DNA of 64,000 nt from Ligula intestinalis (GCA_036362985.1 JAYGXS010000010.1:5416736-5480735), one strand, 5' to 3'. Positions 10,260-22,372 are shown, numbered from the stretch's first letter. Program-made: numbers and translations. Notes: generated by a model not told the origin, from the letters alone.

Positions 10260-11720
10260 TCCTAATGAAAAACTGACGAGCCATCGAGCCCGTGGTGCAG
10301 TTATAATTACAGGGAGATATCTTCAATAACCAAAGTGGTATGCATTCGAGACGAGTAAGTCCTGTAAGCAATCGGTATGCAGTTCTCCACCATCGTCTAC
10401 ATAAATATTCATACATTAAAAGGAGGAAACTCCTTGGAGAAGTAGGTGTCTTCAGCTCGTAGTAATTTTGGCTGGATCAAGGGTTGGTTTACTCAGCTTG
10501 AACGTTTTCGAGTAAAATCCTCTTTTCTGACAACGTTCCTCCGTTAAGTATGTGCTTATTTATGTAGACAATTGTGAATTACCGCTTATCAGCCGCGCAA
10601 AGACTAATGATATGCGCATGTTAAAACGGTCGACATAGAAAAGATGGCATGGAGTGGCCAGTCGTGACTCTTAAGACTTCATAAGCTACCCGTGACCAAC
10701 CCCAGGTATTGTGGCACCCACAGTTCGGTAGCGCCCTTCCACCTGTATCGTTAGCCGTTGGCGGACCAATGCATCCTAAGAACTGAGTTAAAATACGCTG
10801 AATATAGAAATATTCCAGCTGTTCAATGTCAAAACTAAGGTGTTAGACAATATTGACCGACACACGCTAAATAAAAACTCGCAAATGCATCAGAAGAACG
10901 TGGAGGCTTAAGGAAATATTACCCGCCTAGTTGTTCCTTCCATGTTGCTATTGTGCCAAACTGTGACCGAGGTATATAGGCGACTTGGAGACGAAATAAA
11001 ATCATTCTGAGACCTGAACTGCATTTCCCTTTAAGGATTTCGTTGCAGGGTTGCCTGAGAATCTAAAATGAGAAAATTATTGCATGACCAAACATTAAGG
11101 ATGTCATAAAACTAATAAGTGCGGGGACTAATAAGACTAAAAAACTCGGCGTAAATAACCCGCTGCATCATAATTCATTACATAGCCCAACATCAGATAA
11201 ATCAACGAAACAATGAACAAATGTCTCAAATATTGACGCCAAACAACAACAAGCGGTTGGTGATGAAGAAGGGAGCCAAATGAAAGTTCAGTGTTATATG
11301 GTGACAAGCCACTTATACTGATAATGGTCACCCTACATGGCTCCACAGCTGAATTACACCGATTCCACCCTGAGGTGAAAGCAGATTTATGAATGCTATT
11401 ATTATGTGAAAACAGACATTTTCAATCTCACAAACGTGTAGCCGGTTGAAATCCAATTACAATGAAATATTAAATGAACAATTATATTGCCTACATTGCA
11501 CAAGCCCGCAAAAGTTTGCTATAATTATTGATAAAGGCATATTACATTGAAACTCTCCTTCACGTTTACCTGGTTTTGCGGGATGCATTTATTGGCGATG
11601 CCATCCTTATCAGCACCAGCCCCACCTGGTCCCATCCAAATAGCAAGGGCCAAACATGGCAATCCGGGGACAAGCGTGAACTAAATGCCTTGCGAAAATT
11701 TCTCAGAATCGATTTTTCAT
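10260..11720. other. no recognisable feature
   Basis: AT-rich DNA with short frames only. I see no repeat copy or domain. Confidence 0.4.
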
Positions 11721-11728
11721 AAAAAGCC

Positions 11729-11838
11729 TTAATTGCCATTAGTTTGCATCTTCGTCTTTGATAAAACAATGAAATCGGGAGTTGACACGGATTTCATTGT
11801 TATATCAAAGAAGAAGGTGCAAACTGATGGTTATTAAT
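11729..11838. repeat. short inverted repeat with 48-bp arms
   Basis: Bases 11729-11776 are complementary to 11790-11838 with a few mismatches, around a 13-bp spacer. For example AACAATGAAATC at 11765-11776 faces GATTTCATTGTT at 11790-11801. It could form a stable hairpin. It could be two transposon ends joined head-to-head or a small foldback; no target duplication is visible. Confidence 0.8.
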
Positions 11839-11849
11839 ACTTCTTTGAA

Positions 11850-14080
11850 AACAACAGATTTCGAGATATGTTTATAATACATTCAGTTAACCCCTAGCCC
11901 CGGATTGCCCCGCCTGGCCCCGTCCGAGGCCCCACCTACGCTGGGGCCGTGTGCTGTCAGGGATTATATTTCACATTCACACAATACATACACACCACTC
12001 TTCCACATACATATAAATCCACTTAAATAACTTATTTACAATGTACATTACCCTTCTTTTCTCACCTTGTATAACGTACGCTGTGTGATACTCTAAATAC
12101 ATAAGCGTTTCATCGTCGGGGTCCTAATACCTTGCCTGGGATTTACCACGAGATCTTAATGGTATAGTGACATACCTACTGGGATTGCATTTGGCTGCGT
12201 TAAATAATTTAAATCATAAATGCAAAACGTTACAGTATATAACTATATATGACAGTTACATAACGTGCTCAAATAGGAAAGGCTTCTTTCCTTGTAAAAT
12301 GAGTTTCTTACCCTTTATTTTAATTGCTGCTAACGTAACACTTTGCTGTCTCATAAAATATGCAATAAAAATATGGTCTGCTTTATTCAACTGTTATGTA
12401 CAGGTTTCTCGATACCTTACTTTCGAACAATATATAGAATAATAACAAATGTAGTTGTTTATAGTCAACAGGGCATCATATCATAAATTCGGATCACTTA
12501 ATGGTCGAAATAAATAGCACTTCAGGAATGGTGTACTTTATAGCTGCTTCAATGCTTTAAGATAAGGTTAACTAGAAACTTACACAGCCAGCGCGGAAAA
12601 ACCTAATCATTTTTACTAGGCTTTAATTAGCTCCAAAGAGACACCTGCTTTTACAAATGATTGATTAAAACACTCTCTGACGTTCATTCAAACTAATACA
12701 TTTAGTAAACACCTCACAAGCCCAAAACAAATATATATTGCGTGCGACTTTGTACGCGGGTACTGGCAAGTAAAGTGCTGAAAAATTGCTTTATTATAGG
12801 CTACTATTTCTGCTTTCGTTTTTGACAAAGTTGTAGGCCCTTCTGCTCCTTGTCGTTGTTGGTCCTTAAACTCCACAGCAGGATGATGCATAGACGGTAA
12901 AATGCCCCTTTTTAGGTTGTAAAAAAGGCGAGAATGTATCGCACCCCCTTCCTGTTACCCCACCTAGTCCTCGCGTCAAGATAACCTCCATAAACGCCGA
13001 GATTTGAGTAGCATTTCATTCATAAAAAATTCCAGGATACGAACGGAATTTTTAAATGGTGAATATCATCGTTCTGAATCTTTGCTATCTGTCCGTGACT
13101 ATTTTCTCGATACTTCCTTCGTCTAATAAGCGCTATGATACTGCACATAGCCTATAAATCTCCGCGCTTGTAAGTGGGCCATAAGCGGAACCACAGGATA
13201 CATGTCTTTTTGGAATCACTACTAGTTTCTTTCCCTTCTTGAGCTAGAAGATGTGATCACACCTCCATCGCGTGGGTCACAGATTAGGACTACATGACTG
13301 GTATTAATTTATTACTAGGCAAGCCTTCTTTTCTTTGAAGGTGGGTATTTTCTTATATCCTATGTATGTCCTCCTACGCTGAAATACTTTACCTCCGAAA
13401 ATTTGCAGTATCATTATCAATAATTTAAGCTTTTTAACATGTGATAGTCACGCTTGTATTTACCTGCCGTTTGTTTATGACAGAAAGTAGATGGCTTCAA
13501 TAGAGCCAGAAACCACACAAAAATGATAAAGTTCAATGCAAAAATGTCGAATAAGGCATCTTGAAACCCTTTATCACCTTCAATGGATCTGTGTAGGAAA
13601 ACGTCCAGGATGCACCGATTGCATTAATCTTATACTTTATAGATTCTGAGGGGGTGTAATCATCGTTGGAGTTATTCATGCAAAATCTGAGCTGTGTCTT
13701 AATAGACTTCCAGTTCACAAGTGATGATAAGGAACAGCAAATAACAATGTATATGAAGACGAGGAAAACTTCCCATGAGTACCCCATTTACGTCAGACTG
13801 CTTTGAAGAACCGCATTGCACCGAGTTAACGACAAGTGCGCTGCTGTTCAGTTCCTGCGAAAACTCTTATAGGATAACGGTCATCCTGTCAGTTTGGTCA
13901 AAAAAGCCTCCCGAGTAGTCAAGGAAAGGAAAATGACGGGAGCAGTCCAAACAGAAATTTGCGCTTGCAATAGACTGTGTTGTTGGCCTGATTAAGGAAT
14001 ACGCAACTGATATCACTGACGCACAAGAAGTTTAGGTTTACGGGCAAATGACACTTCAGAGTATCCCATTCTAATACTCA
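11850..14080. other. no recognisable feature
   Basis: AT-rich sequence with scattered short frames, none with a recognised domain. A C-rich patch at 11895-11950 stands out in composition only. Confidence 0.4.
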
Positions 14081-14269
14081 GAATTATGGTGTCTTTTATC
14101 AGATACAATGCAATTTGTATCAAGCCTGCTACGTTGGTGAACTCAGCAAAGAGGTTCAAGCAATAATTTACGAAAACAAGCTGCCTGTGAGATGGACAAA
14201 TTGCAATTCCTTACCAACTGCTCACGCGTACTTGACATGGCACATCTTTGATATCGAGTACATGAGGGA

Positions 14270-15830
14270 TGCAGTACATGCGTTTACCGTGGGGGTTAAA
14301 ACCAACTTCGCATCGGATATTCTGTTTTAACAACCATCTCGACCAACCACTTCTCTTCCCCTTTTCCAGTCTTACTCCATCGTGTGCCGTGTACCACCAA
14401 CTTCACCTGGGTCTTTCGCATACTACGGGGCGTTGTTTCCTTGGGCCGGTGCATGCAGGATTTCGCCAGTCATGTTGCCGGCATTCTTATTCCACGTCCT
14501 TACTTATTGGACCAAGGTTGCCTTACGAGCTTATAAACATAGGTTGCCCATTCAGCTTCCGTGGGATAGCCTGAATGCTTAACTAGCTCGAATTCCTTCG
14601 AAACATCACGCGTTGTCTCATTCTTCCTAATTCTCCAAGTGGCTCGATCGCAATCCCGTTTTCAGTCCGCCTCTACCCATTTTCCTCACTTTCCCTTTTG
14701 ATGACCAGTTTCTGGGAGCTGTTGTGTGCCTGGGTCGGAGCGTTTATGACTCGAAAGTCACTACATTTGCCTACGCCTCACTTTCCACACAGATCAGTGA
14801 GGAATGCAGTCCATGCGTTTACCATGAGGTTAAAAACCAACTTCGTACTTGGCCTTCTGCTTTGACAACCATCCCGACCAACGTCTCCACCCCCCTTTTG
14901 CCTTCGTTCTAGGTCGGGTGCCACGTGCCCCAGCTTCACCCGGGTCGTATGTATACTACGAGACGTTTTGTCCTTGCGCCGGTGCACACAGGATTTCGCC
15001 TGCCATGATGCCGGCATTCTTATTCTACGTCCTTGCTTATTGTACCAAGGTTGCCCTTTCGAGCTTCAGCGAGACATTCTGAACGATTTCCTACCCTGAA
15101 TCCCTTCGGAACATCAGCGTTGTCTCATTCTTGCTATCTCCCTCGTGGCTCATTTGCCATCATGTGCTCAGTACGCCTCCATCGGTTTTCCTCATTTTTG
15201 CTTATGGCTTACGCTTTGTGGGAGCCGTTGTTTCAATAGACCAGAACGTTCATGACCCCACAGTCAATACACGTGCTTACTCCTCACCTTCCACGCGGAC
15301 GGGTGAGGAATGCACTTCACTCTTCGGCAGAACAATCCGGACGAATCCCTTGTCCCAGGGATGCATTCCACGCGCTTACCATGGCAGTTAAAACCAACTT
15401 CGTACCATATCAACAATTTAGACCAACCACTCCTCCATCTCCACTTTCGCAGTCGTACTCGATCGAGTTTCATTAACCCCACCTTCACCAGGGGGCCTCT
15501 GCATACTTCGAGACGTTGTTTCCTTGGATCGGAGCATATAGGATTTCAGCAGTCTTGTTGCCTCCATTCTTATTCCACATCCTTGCTTATTAGACCAAGG
15601 TTGCCTTTCGAGCTTCTGGACCTAGGTTACCATTTCAGCTTGCGCAAGATATTCTGAACGATTCCCTAGCTCCAAGTCACTATATTCTTGAGCCGGAACG
15701 GGCAGGACCAACAGTCCATACACTTGCCTTCTCCTCACCGTCCTCGCGGATGGGTGAGGAATACAGTTCACTCTTGGCAGAACAATCCGGCCGCATCTCT
15801 TGTCCCAGGTCGTTTTTTGGTGCGGCATCG
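14270..15830 (+). repeat. three tandem units of about 545 bp
   Basis: The landmark TGCGTTTACC...TTAAAACCAACTTCG recurs at about 14278, 14815 and 15369, giving periods of about 540 and 553 bp. Each unit then carries in order a GACCAAC(G/C)..C-rich block, a TACTACG/TACTTCGAGACG block, CATTCTTATTC(C/T)AC(G/A)TCCTT and ACCAAGGTTGCC. A sub-block with GGTGAGGAATGCA precedes the second and third landmarks and recurs once more at about 15750. Units are clearly diverged, so this is an old satellite-like array. Its open frames shift between units and do not look coding. Confidence 0.75.
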
Positions 15831-15989
15831 GCTGCCACCTTCGACCTGCACAACGAGCACTCGCATTGCAGCCCACTTCTATGGAATCTTCTAAGGCCTC
15901 GGGTACCGTTTCCCATACTCCGCGCCATTCGGGACTCCCAAAATTAATTCGCCTTGGTGACACTTCCATGATCCTCCATAAAACTTCAA

Positions 15990-16780
15990 CGAGTTAAGAC
16001 CTCCTCCCACCTCTCCACATCAAAAACTTATGATTCAGTGTGACCCTTTACTTGCATAAAGTACAAATAACAAAATAAGATTTACACACGACCCTCTTCC
16101 GCATTGTCGCTTTACACCAATTTGTCCGTTCCATTTGGCCACCTGTGGAGGCAACGGTGGGTTCATGTCTTCCTTCGCAGTTATCGGCAAACATTTAAGT
16201 CTTCACTAAACACATGCCTTAACTACAGAAGTATCATTCTTTTCATTCTTTCCTTTTCCTGTACGCTCGTGGCTCGAACTTCCTTCGCTTCTTTTTTCTT
16301 TTGGCCACCACCTGCAGTATACGTTGCCATTGCGCAGTTCAGTTTTGGCTGCGGCATATGCTGTAAACTGAAATTTTAAGTTATCCGCACAGGGTGGTTT
16401 CGGTGAACTTCCCTCTGCATTTCCACCGCAGTCTTTTTTGTATTGCTAGTCGTTAACTGGTTGCCGCTTTGTTCTTTTAAATCTGCAACATCGAAAATAT
16501 TATGACAACCTTTCCTGTAAGTCACCTTCCCGAGAGCTATCCAAATCCAGACCACCATCATCACTGCACCATCCTGACCCGTGGGTCACGATCGCACCGG
16601 CGTTTCGTTCCAAGAATCCTTAAAGTACTGCCAGTTTCCCATATATTACAATGTTTCCCGATCCACTGGGTTGGCCCTATTGTCCGCCATCTTCCTGAAT
16701 GTTCACGTCCTCAACTTCCCCCGAACTTAGGAGGCAGCGAATCTCAGGAGTGAGGTTCTTGTTAACAAGCCTTTTTCGGG
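15990..16780. other. no recognisable feature
   Basis: Pyrimidine-rich on the plus strand with short frames. Nothing recognised. Confidence 0.4.
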
Positions 16781-16795
16781 TGCGCAGTTTCGCTT

Positions 16796-17680
16796 CTATA
16801 GGTAAGGGTAAGGTAAGTAGATAAAGAATTTGCCTTCTGTCTTATTCACGGGGTAAAGATGAGCGATGTGCCTGCAGAACATTTCCTTAGCTTCGGGTAC
16901 CTTATCCTTCCGGAATACAATCCACATTCGATATTGGATCTCCTCAACGTGTGCCCAAACCGACCTAACTGGAATAGGTCCACTTTGGCGCAGACTCCGT
17001 TTGAGTCGACTCCAAAACGCCTCAATGGCCTGTGTGTGCTTACCCGTAATTGGGTCCACAATGTCCTCAGTATGGTTGACCACGTAATTCGAATAACCCA
17101 TTTACTTCAGCTTGCTATAGCTGCTCCAGCAGTCTGTCACAATTTCGCTGCCGTGACATACTCTCCGACATATAAGACTGCAGAGGGGCGGCGCAGAGCG
17201 GCTGCTCAGTTATTCGCACACTGCCCTTTTCTTGACAGTGTCGTACATACCGATTACCCACAATTGCCATACTTTCCGCCCTTAGTTGTACTTTCGGCGC
17301 GTTATCATCGACTCGTCCACCTGCACTTGAACGCCCAGTCCACCGACAGACGATGCTACCCTGTTCAAGGCGTTGGAGCAGACGTTCCTACAAATAGAAA
17401 ACCAATTTACGGCTGGTGCTGAGGATACGCCACAGACAGCTCCCGCTTCCCGCACCGTTCTGCCGGCAACAAACGCCAGGCACATATTTGCTAACTTATG
17501 CAAAGTAAACCCACTTCCATAAAAATAAAATTCGTCAGAAAAAAGTTCGTGCTGAGGCAGTGTGCGCACCTGAAGACTTGTCCATTTCCGTTCTGCGCAT
17601 ACTTTTGCAGGTACATTCGTCCACCGCAAGAGCATCGTAAGTCCATTGTTAGGAGAGTTTTGCTGCGGAGGTAGGGCACC
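16796..17680 (-). pseudogene. Merlin-type (IS1016-like) DDE transposase, degraded
   Basis: The minus strand reads a Merlin transposase from 17679 to 16796. It has an N-terminal zinc ribbon (CSCGGRM ... FRCAHC) in one frame and then, after a frameshift near 17550, a helix-turn-helix region (FTLHKLANMCLAF..GRTVREAGAVCGVSSAPAVNWF). The catalytic core follows: VQVDES (first D), VTDCWSSYSKL (second D) and VNHTEDIVDP..HTQAIEAFW (E). From 17635 down the frame is constant but interrupted by three stops, all TAA, at 17282, near 17228 and at 17102. Merlin elements move as DNA by cut-and-paste and are known from flatworms. I could not locate terminal inverted repeats. The LINE at 17.73 kb starts immediately beyond it. 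Confidence 0.85.
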
Positions 17681-17850
17681 AGTCCACCTGAATTGATTGT
17701 TTGCGGAAGCCTATTGTCTGGTGACGGTTAAGTCACTTTATTAAGGGAAGAAGGCTTTCGCCCTTGAGCTCCCTATTCATAACCAAAATCGCATAATAGG
17801 TCCACCGTAACAATAGTACATAATACAAATGTACAAATGTAGGCTTAACA

Positions 17851-20232
17851 TCAGCGATAAGTGTGAGCCAGTTGCAAGGTGCTGCTACTGACACTTTGTT
17901 CATTATATCTGCCACAGTTTCTCAGCAAATGAGAATCAAGTTTGTGTTTAAAAATGTCAACAGTATCTGAGAGGACCACATCTTCCGGGAGTCCGTTCCA
18001 CGCTCCAATGACCCTCTGCGAGAAGGCGTTTCGTCGAACGTCGATACGGGCCGGTTTCCTCTGTAGTTTAAAAGGATGACCTTGCAGATGGTCAGTCCAA
18101 GCCAATTCGAAGGAATCATCAAATTCTAGGGCGCAGTCTTGGCCTCTAACAATTCGGTAGGTTTGTATGAGGTCCCCGCGGAGTTGCCTATAGTTGAGAG
18201 GGAAAAGATCAAGTTCGGTCAGTCTGTCTTCATAAAGCAGATGACTTAGATTCTTGACCATCTTCGTAGCCCTCGCCTGCACTCGTTCCAGGTGCAGGTA
18301 ATCCTTTCTGAACCACGGACGCCAGGCCTGGACAGCATACTCCAAGTGGGACCGAACAAACGCTCCGTAGGTTTTTCTGAAGAGCTCCTTGTCAATGTTA
18401 ACGAATCCCCGCCTTATCGCAAACAGCACCTGTGTCGCGCGTTTAGCTGCCTTTACACACTGAGTAGATGGTTTGAGTGAGGAATTTATTAGAACACCGA
18501 GATCCTTTTGTCCGTTCACATTTGAAAGCGGGTGCCCATCGAGGAGGTATTGGAAGGAATCGTTCTCCTCATCAGTCCTTCTAGTACGGAGTCTTAAAAC
18601 CACACACTTACTAATGTTGAAGTTTAAAAGCCAACGAGCAGACCAGCAGCTAAGTCGATTCAGACTCTCTTGAAGCGCTTTCCTATCGGCGTCAGACCTG
18701 ATGGCTCTCCAGAGTTTGACGTCGTCGGCAAACATGATAGCACTGCAACCCAGGTCGTTGACACAGTCGTTGATATAGATAAGGAAGAGCAGTGGCCCTA
18801 AGACAGAGCCTTGGGGGACGCCACTCAGAACATATGCAGGGCTTGACTTTCAGTCACCGATGCACACAGTTTGCGATCGCCCTGTGAGAAAATCTGTGAT
18901 CCATGCCAGCAGGTTTCCTCTTATGCCAATTTCTGACAATTTATACATTAGACGTTTATGTGGGACGCTGTCGAATGCCTTCTTGAAGTCCGTATAGATG
19001 ACGTCAACCTTACCATCTTCATCTAGTGTGCGAGTCCACTGCTCAGTGGATAGTAGAAGGCTGGAAAGGCAAGAATGATTCTTTCTGAAGCCGTGTTGGA
19101 GCCCTGACAGTAGATTGTTCTCCTCCAAGAACTCCATTGTCGTCTTCTTAATTATCGTTTCCATCACCTTACAGCAAATGCAAGTTAGGCTGACGGGCCG
19201 GTAATTGTTAACCTTCGTTCGAGCTCCGCCCTTGTATATCGGGTAAATATTTGCCATTTTCCATTCAGATGGCAGTTTTCCTAGTTCAAATGAAGAACGA
19301 AAGATATGTGCTAGGGGATCTGAGAGTTCGCTTGCCAATTCTTTCAAGAACTTGGCTGGTATATTGTCTGGACCGGATGACTTTGCTTCTTTGAGGCTCT
19401 GCAGCTCCCTCTCAACTACAGATGTTGGAAATAGTAGAGAATGAAGTGCCGGACCGGCGTTTGCAACAGCACTGTTGGCATTATCAAAATGAAGCTCGGT
19501 TTCCCTAGTGAATACCGAGGCAAAGAACCGGCTACAGTACTCGGCTTTCTCGTCATTCTCAACGACTTCTCCGCCATCATCATTCTTTAGTACTGCGACA
19601 GGATCCTTGTTTCTTAATCTACTGTTAATATAGCAGAATAGAATTTTGGGCTTTTCTTCGGCCTGTTGGAGGATTCTTGATTCATAGTTTTTCCTGGCCT
19701 GGCGAATTGATTTTTTTACTGCATTTCTTTGGCGTCGGAATTCCTCGAGGTGTACTGGCGACCCAGTTTTCCTGAATAACTTCCATTTCCTATTCTTCTT
19801 CTTCTTCAGTTGCCTGTTAAGGTCTCTCGTCAACCAGGCATGACGACTAGTCGTCTTGTGTACCTTGACCGGACAAAAGCGCTTAAGCAGATCTAATGCA
19901 ACCCTCTTGAGTGATCTCCAATCCTCCTCCGGATCCCCCTTGAGTAGGTAGTCCCAATTCACGGTCAATAGTGCATTCTTCATTGAATTGAAATCTGTCT
20001 TCCATATGTTTGGCTGGTCCTCCGTTTTCCTCAGCCGTTGAGTATGGAGTGAGTTATCCCACATAAGCGTCGTATGATCACTCTTACCGAGCGGAGCACT
20101 TGAATTTACTTCATCTATGTTGGACGAATCCTTCGTGAAAATGAGATCCAAACAAGTAGCCCGCTGGTTTTCTCGAAATCTGGTTATGCCCTTAACCTTC
20201 TGAACTAGAGACAGGTCAAACGTGAGATCCAT
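17851..20232 (-). pseudogene. ORF2 reverse transcriptase of the CR1/L2-like LINE
   Basis: One frame from 20232 to 17851 is interrupted only by TGA at 18850-18852. The first part holds the end of the endonuclease (GKSDHTTLMW, catalytic H), a basic linker, and RT motifs SSGPDNIPAKFL, NYRPVSLTCI, HGFRKNHSC and YTDFKKAFDSVPH. The stop falls just before GVPQGSVLGPLLFLIYIND. Then follow the catalytic FADD (18724-18735) and a C-terminal region with RRGFVNIDKELF, LEYAVQAWRPW and RQLRGDLI. The enzyme copies the element RNA at a nicked genomic site. The stop could come from a single CGA to TGA change. The first methionine (20232) lies inside the endonuclease because of the frameshift upstream. Confidence 0.88.
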
Positions 20233-20284
20233 TAATTTGGAACTAAAGGAAGTTGACGCCGCCTCAACTGTCAGGTTGTTCTAT

Positions 20285-20950
20285 TCAGTTGGCGTTGAAG
20301 TCACCAACGATGAGAACCTCCTGATGGCTAGCAGCTTCTTTCACCAGTCCAAGGAGTGAGTCGTTGGCTCCACTCAGAATGTTTGGTGGTCGGTAAACGG
20401 CCAGGAATTCAAGGTTCTGTGAATTTGCCTTCTTGATTTTTAACCAGATGGACTCATACTCCAGGGCTAGAGTGTGTTCTCTTTCTACAACAGAGATTTC
20501 AGTTCTGACATACACGACAACCCCACCCCCTTGTCGGTTTTGGCGGTCTTTGCGGATAAGCTGGTATGCTGGAATCGAAATCTCCAAATCCGCGATTTCT
20601 GCTTTTAGCCATGTTTCCGTTATGGCAACTACATCAGGTTTCCGCTCCGAAAGTACTGCCTTGAGTTCATCAATTTTTGAGGGAAGACTTTGGGCATTAG
20701 TGTAAAGAAAGCTCAATTTAGACTTATTCACCACTTTATGCAGGCGGTTGCCTCTTGCGTGAGATTGCATGCAGGAAGCTGTCGGTGCTGATGGAGACGG
20801 ACTGTTTTCTATCCCGACTAGGCTGTTAGTGTTATCGGCTTTCTCCAGAGGAGTGACCTCGGGACATGGACGATCTCCCCGTTCAGAATTCGAAGATTGC
20901 TCTCGCCGAGTTCGCATCTCCTGTGGAGTTCTACTTTTAGCAATCTCCAT
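20285..20950 (-). pseudogene. ORF2 N-terminus, AP-like endonuclease of the CR1/L2-like LINE
   Basis: A 221-codon frame with a low-complexity leader of about 75 residues is followed by the endonuclease: LYTNAQSLPSKIDEL (N of the active site), AITETWL (catalytic E), RQGGGVVVYV, and VGDFNAN (catalytic D and N) at the very end. A TGA right after GDFNAN and a frame change of one base separate it from the rest of ORF2, which resumes in another frame (about 20270). The start at 20950 overlaps the end of ORF1 by 133 nt, so translation may reinitiate or frameshift. The domain nicks DNA to prime reverse transcription. Confidence 0.85.
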
Positions 20951-21789
20951 TTCTCCCGCTCCGCGGGGGAAAAATCCCGCTGAAAAAAAACCATCGGGTG
21001 TGAGTATCTAAGTATTGGTTTCCTGCTTAACAATAGCTGGACCTCAGCCTCACTCTTCAGAACAACCTTCAACGGTCTTGGTTGGCGTTGTTCATCTTTT
21101 GAGTCTGTTATACGGCCCATTCGGAATGCCTTTAGAACTTCGACTTTTTCCTCACCCTTTAGGAGGAATTTCAGATATTCTTTAAATAACTTCCTGTCCT
21201 CTTCTAATCTTGATTTCGGGGTATCGGAAGTACCTTCTGTCATGCCTTTTATGACTATGCAGTTTATACGAGTGGTAATCACCTTCCGACGGTCATCCCC
21301 TTCTGCTTCTCTAAGGTTTGTTAGGACAGATTCGCTTCGAGGTTCAGCGCTCCTGTTCGTTTTGGCCTGCGAAGGTGCCCATTTTGTTTGGCTCGTGCTC
21401 AATCTCGGCCTACTTATATTAGCACTTGGGCTTGGTCGGCCTTTTTGGGAGCCTGAGAGCGCTTCTTCGTTCTCTTGGAAGTCAGTGGGTTGACCGTTTC
21501 CCCTGTCCATGGCAGACTACTAACTCCGTCAAGCACCCTGGCTACCGGATCATTTTTGTGCTTAGACACTTCCTCGCTCAATTTCACGCATCGCCGGTTT
21601 CTCCTCACGAGGGAGAAATAGAGAAAAATTTTTCAGCTCCTCCATCTCCACTCTAAGACTATTAACTATCTTCTCAAGGTTTGTAAATTTGTTCAAAAGG
21701 GTAAAATATGATACGGAGGCTTCATCTTCATGAGTTACATCCCTTAAACTTTTGCGACTTTTAGTTCGCTTGGCAAGAGGAGATTTCAA
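20818..21789 (-). pseudogene. ORF1 protein of the CR1/L2-like LINE (coiled coil plus RNA-binding-like domain)
   Basis: The protein is split over frames. The N-terminus (21789-21562) starts MKSPLAKRTKS and has a heptad-like LLNKFTNLEKIVNSLRVEMEEL. A middle part (about 21608-21420) reads KLSEEVSKHKNDPVARVLDG in another frame. The C-terminal part (21510-20818) has CIVIKGMTE, VLKAFRMG, RPLKVVLKSEAEVQLLL, FFQRDFSPAEREKWRLL and GESNLRILNGEIV. This order, with DxTPxEREK followed by GExNLxI, is typical of ORF1 proteins in CR1/L2-related LINEs, which bind element RNA and form ribonucleoprotein particles. Frameshifts lie near 21570 and 21430. Confidence 0.75.
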
Positions 21790-21850
21790 AGAATTTCTAG
21801 ATCGAGCTTCCGTAGTTAGTAAGGAAATTTAGAAACCATCAGATCATCCT

Positions 21851-21922
21851 GTGATGGCGAAGTGACGAAGGCGTTCGACTTCTACGCGGGGGATCCAGGT
21901 TTCGAATCCGGGCGGTGGCATG
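21851..21922 (+). repeat. tRNA-like sequence with T-run terminator
   Basis: TGGCGAAGTGACGAAGGCGTT resembles an A box with D arm and GGTTTCGAATCCGGG resembles a B box. A run of seven Ts (about 21915-21921) follows, as at the end of polymerase III genes. I cannot pair a full acceptor stem. It lies antisense to the LINE 5' region. Confidence 0.5.
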
Positions 21923-22304
21923 ACTTTTTTTCCTTGTTGCGATGATGTCGGGATTTCGAATGCAGGCACTGGCGAACATTCCTTCCCGTCTTCCAAAGCT
22001 GTATAGCACATAGTTTCGATTTTTTCTGTCACAATCTTTTCACAACAGACCGTTAATGAATCAATTAATAAAGTGGATTGCTTTTTGACTGTTAATAACC
22101 GATTTTGATTGCTGTCATCCTGTGTCTTCGTGGAGGAGTTGATTAGACGCTCAACTTGGTGTTCGTAAATTGAGTCGACTGAACTCGAGAGACTTTTAGC
22201 CCTTTTAGCGGGGGGTGATTTCATCGCATCAATCTGGCGACTTCTGCCCTCGAAATTGCAACTAGGGGTTTTAAACCAAATTAAATTAGAGTCAGCAGTT
22301 GACC

Positions 22305-22372
22305 CTGGTGGTGTAGTGGTAACGACTGTTACCGACGAACGACAGGTTTTGGGCTCGAGTCCCTCTCGCGCC
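22305..22372 (+). repeat. tRNA-like sequence
   Basis: TGGTGTAGTGGTAACGACTG fits an A box with D arm, and GGGCTCGAGTCCC is one base from the B-box consensus in its centre. The distance between boxes is about 40 nt, as in tRNAs. The acceptor arms do not pair well. Same orientation as 21851-21922. Confidence 0.5.

Larger units (their letters stand above)
17725..21800 (-). mobile_element. nearly full-length CR1/L2-like non-LTR retrotransposon
   Basis: On the minus strand the order is ORF1 (coiled coil, then RNA-binding-like domain), overlapping ORF2 (AP endonuclease, reverse transcriptase, C-terminal tail) and a short 3' UTR ending with AATAAA (complement of 17737-17742). This is the two-ORF organisation of CR1/L2-type LINEs in the Jockey superfamily. 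Damage is light: one stop in the RT, one frameshift at the end of the endonuclease and at least one in ORF1, so insertion is fairly recent compared with the PLE copies. A diverged copy of its 3' end lies at 38940-39535. Confidence 0.88.

Noticed and set aside
14269..15969. Protein-coding tandem repeats
   Set aside because: The open frames shift between units and appear on both strands without consistent amino-acid conservation.
21851..22372. Functional tRNA genes
   Set aside because: A and B boxes are present but acceptor stems do not pair, so they are tRNA-like relics or SINE heads.
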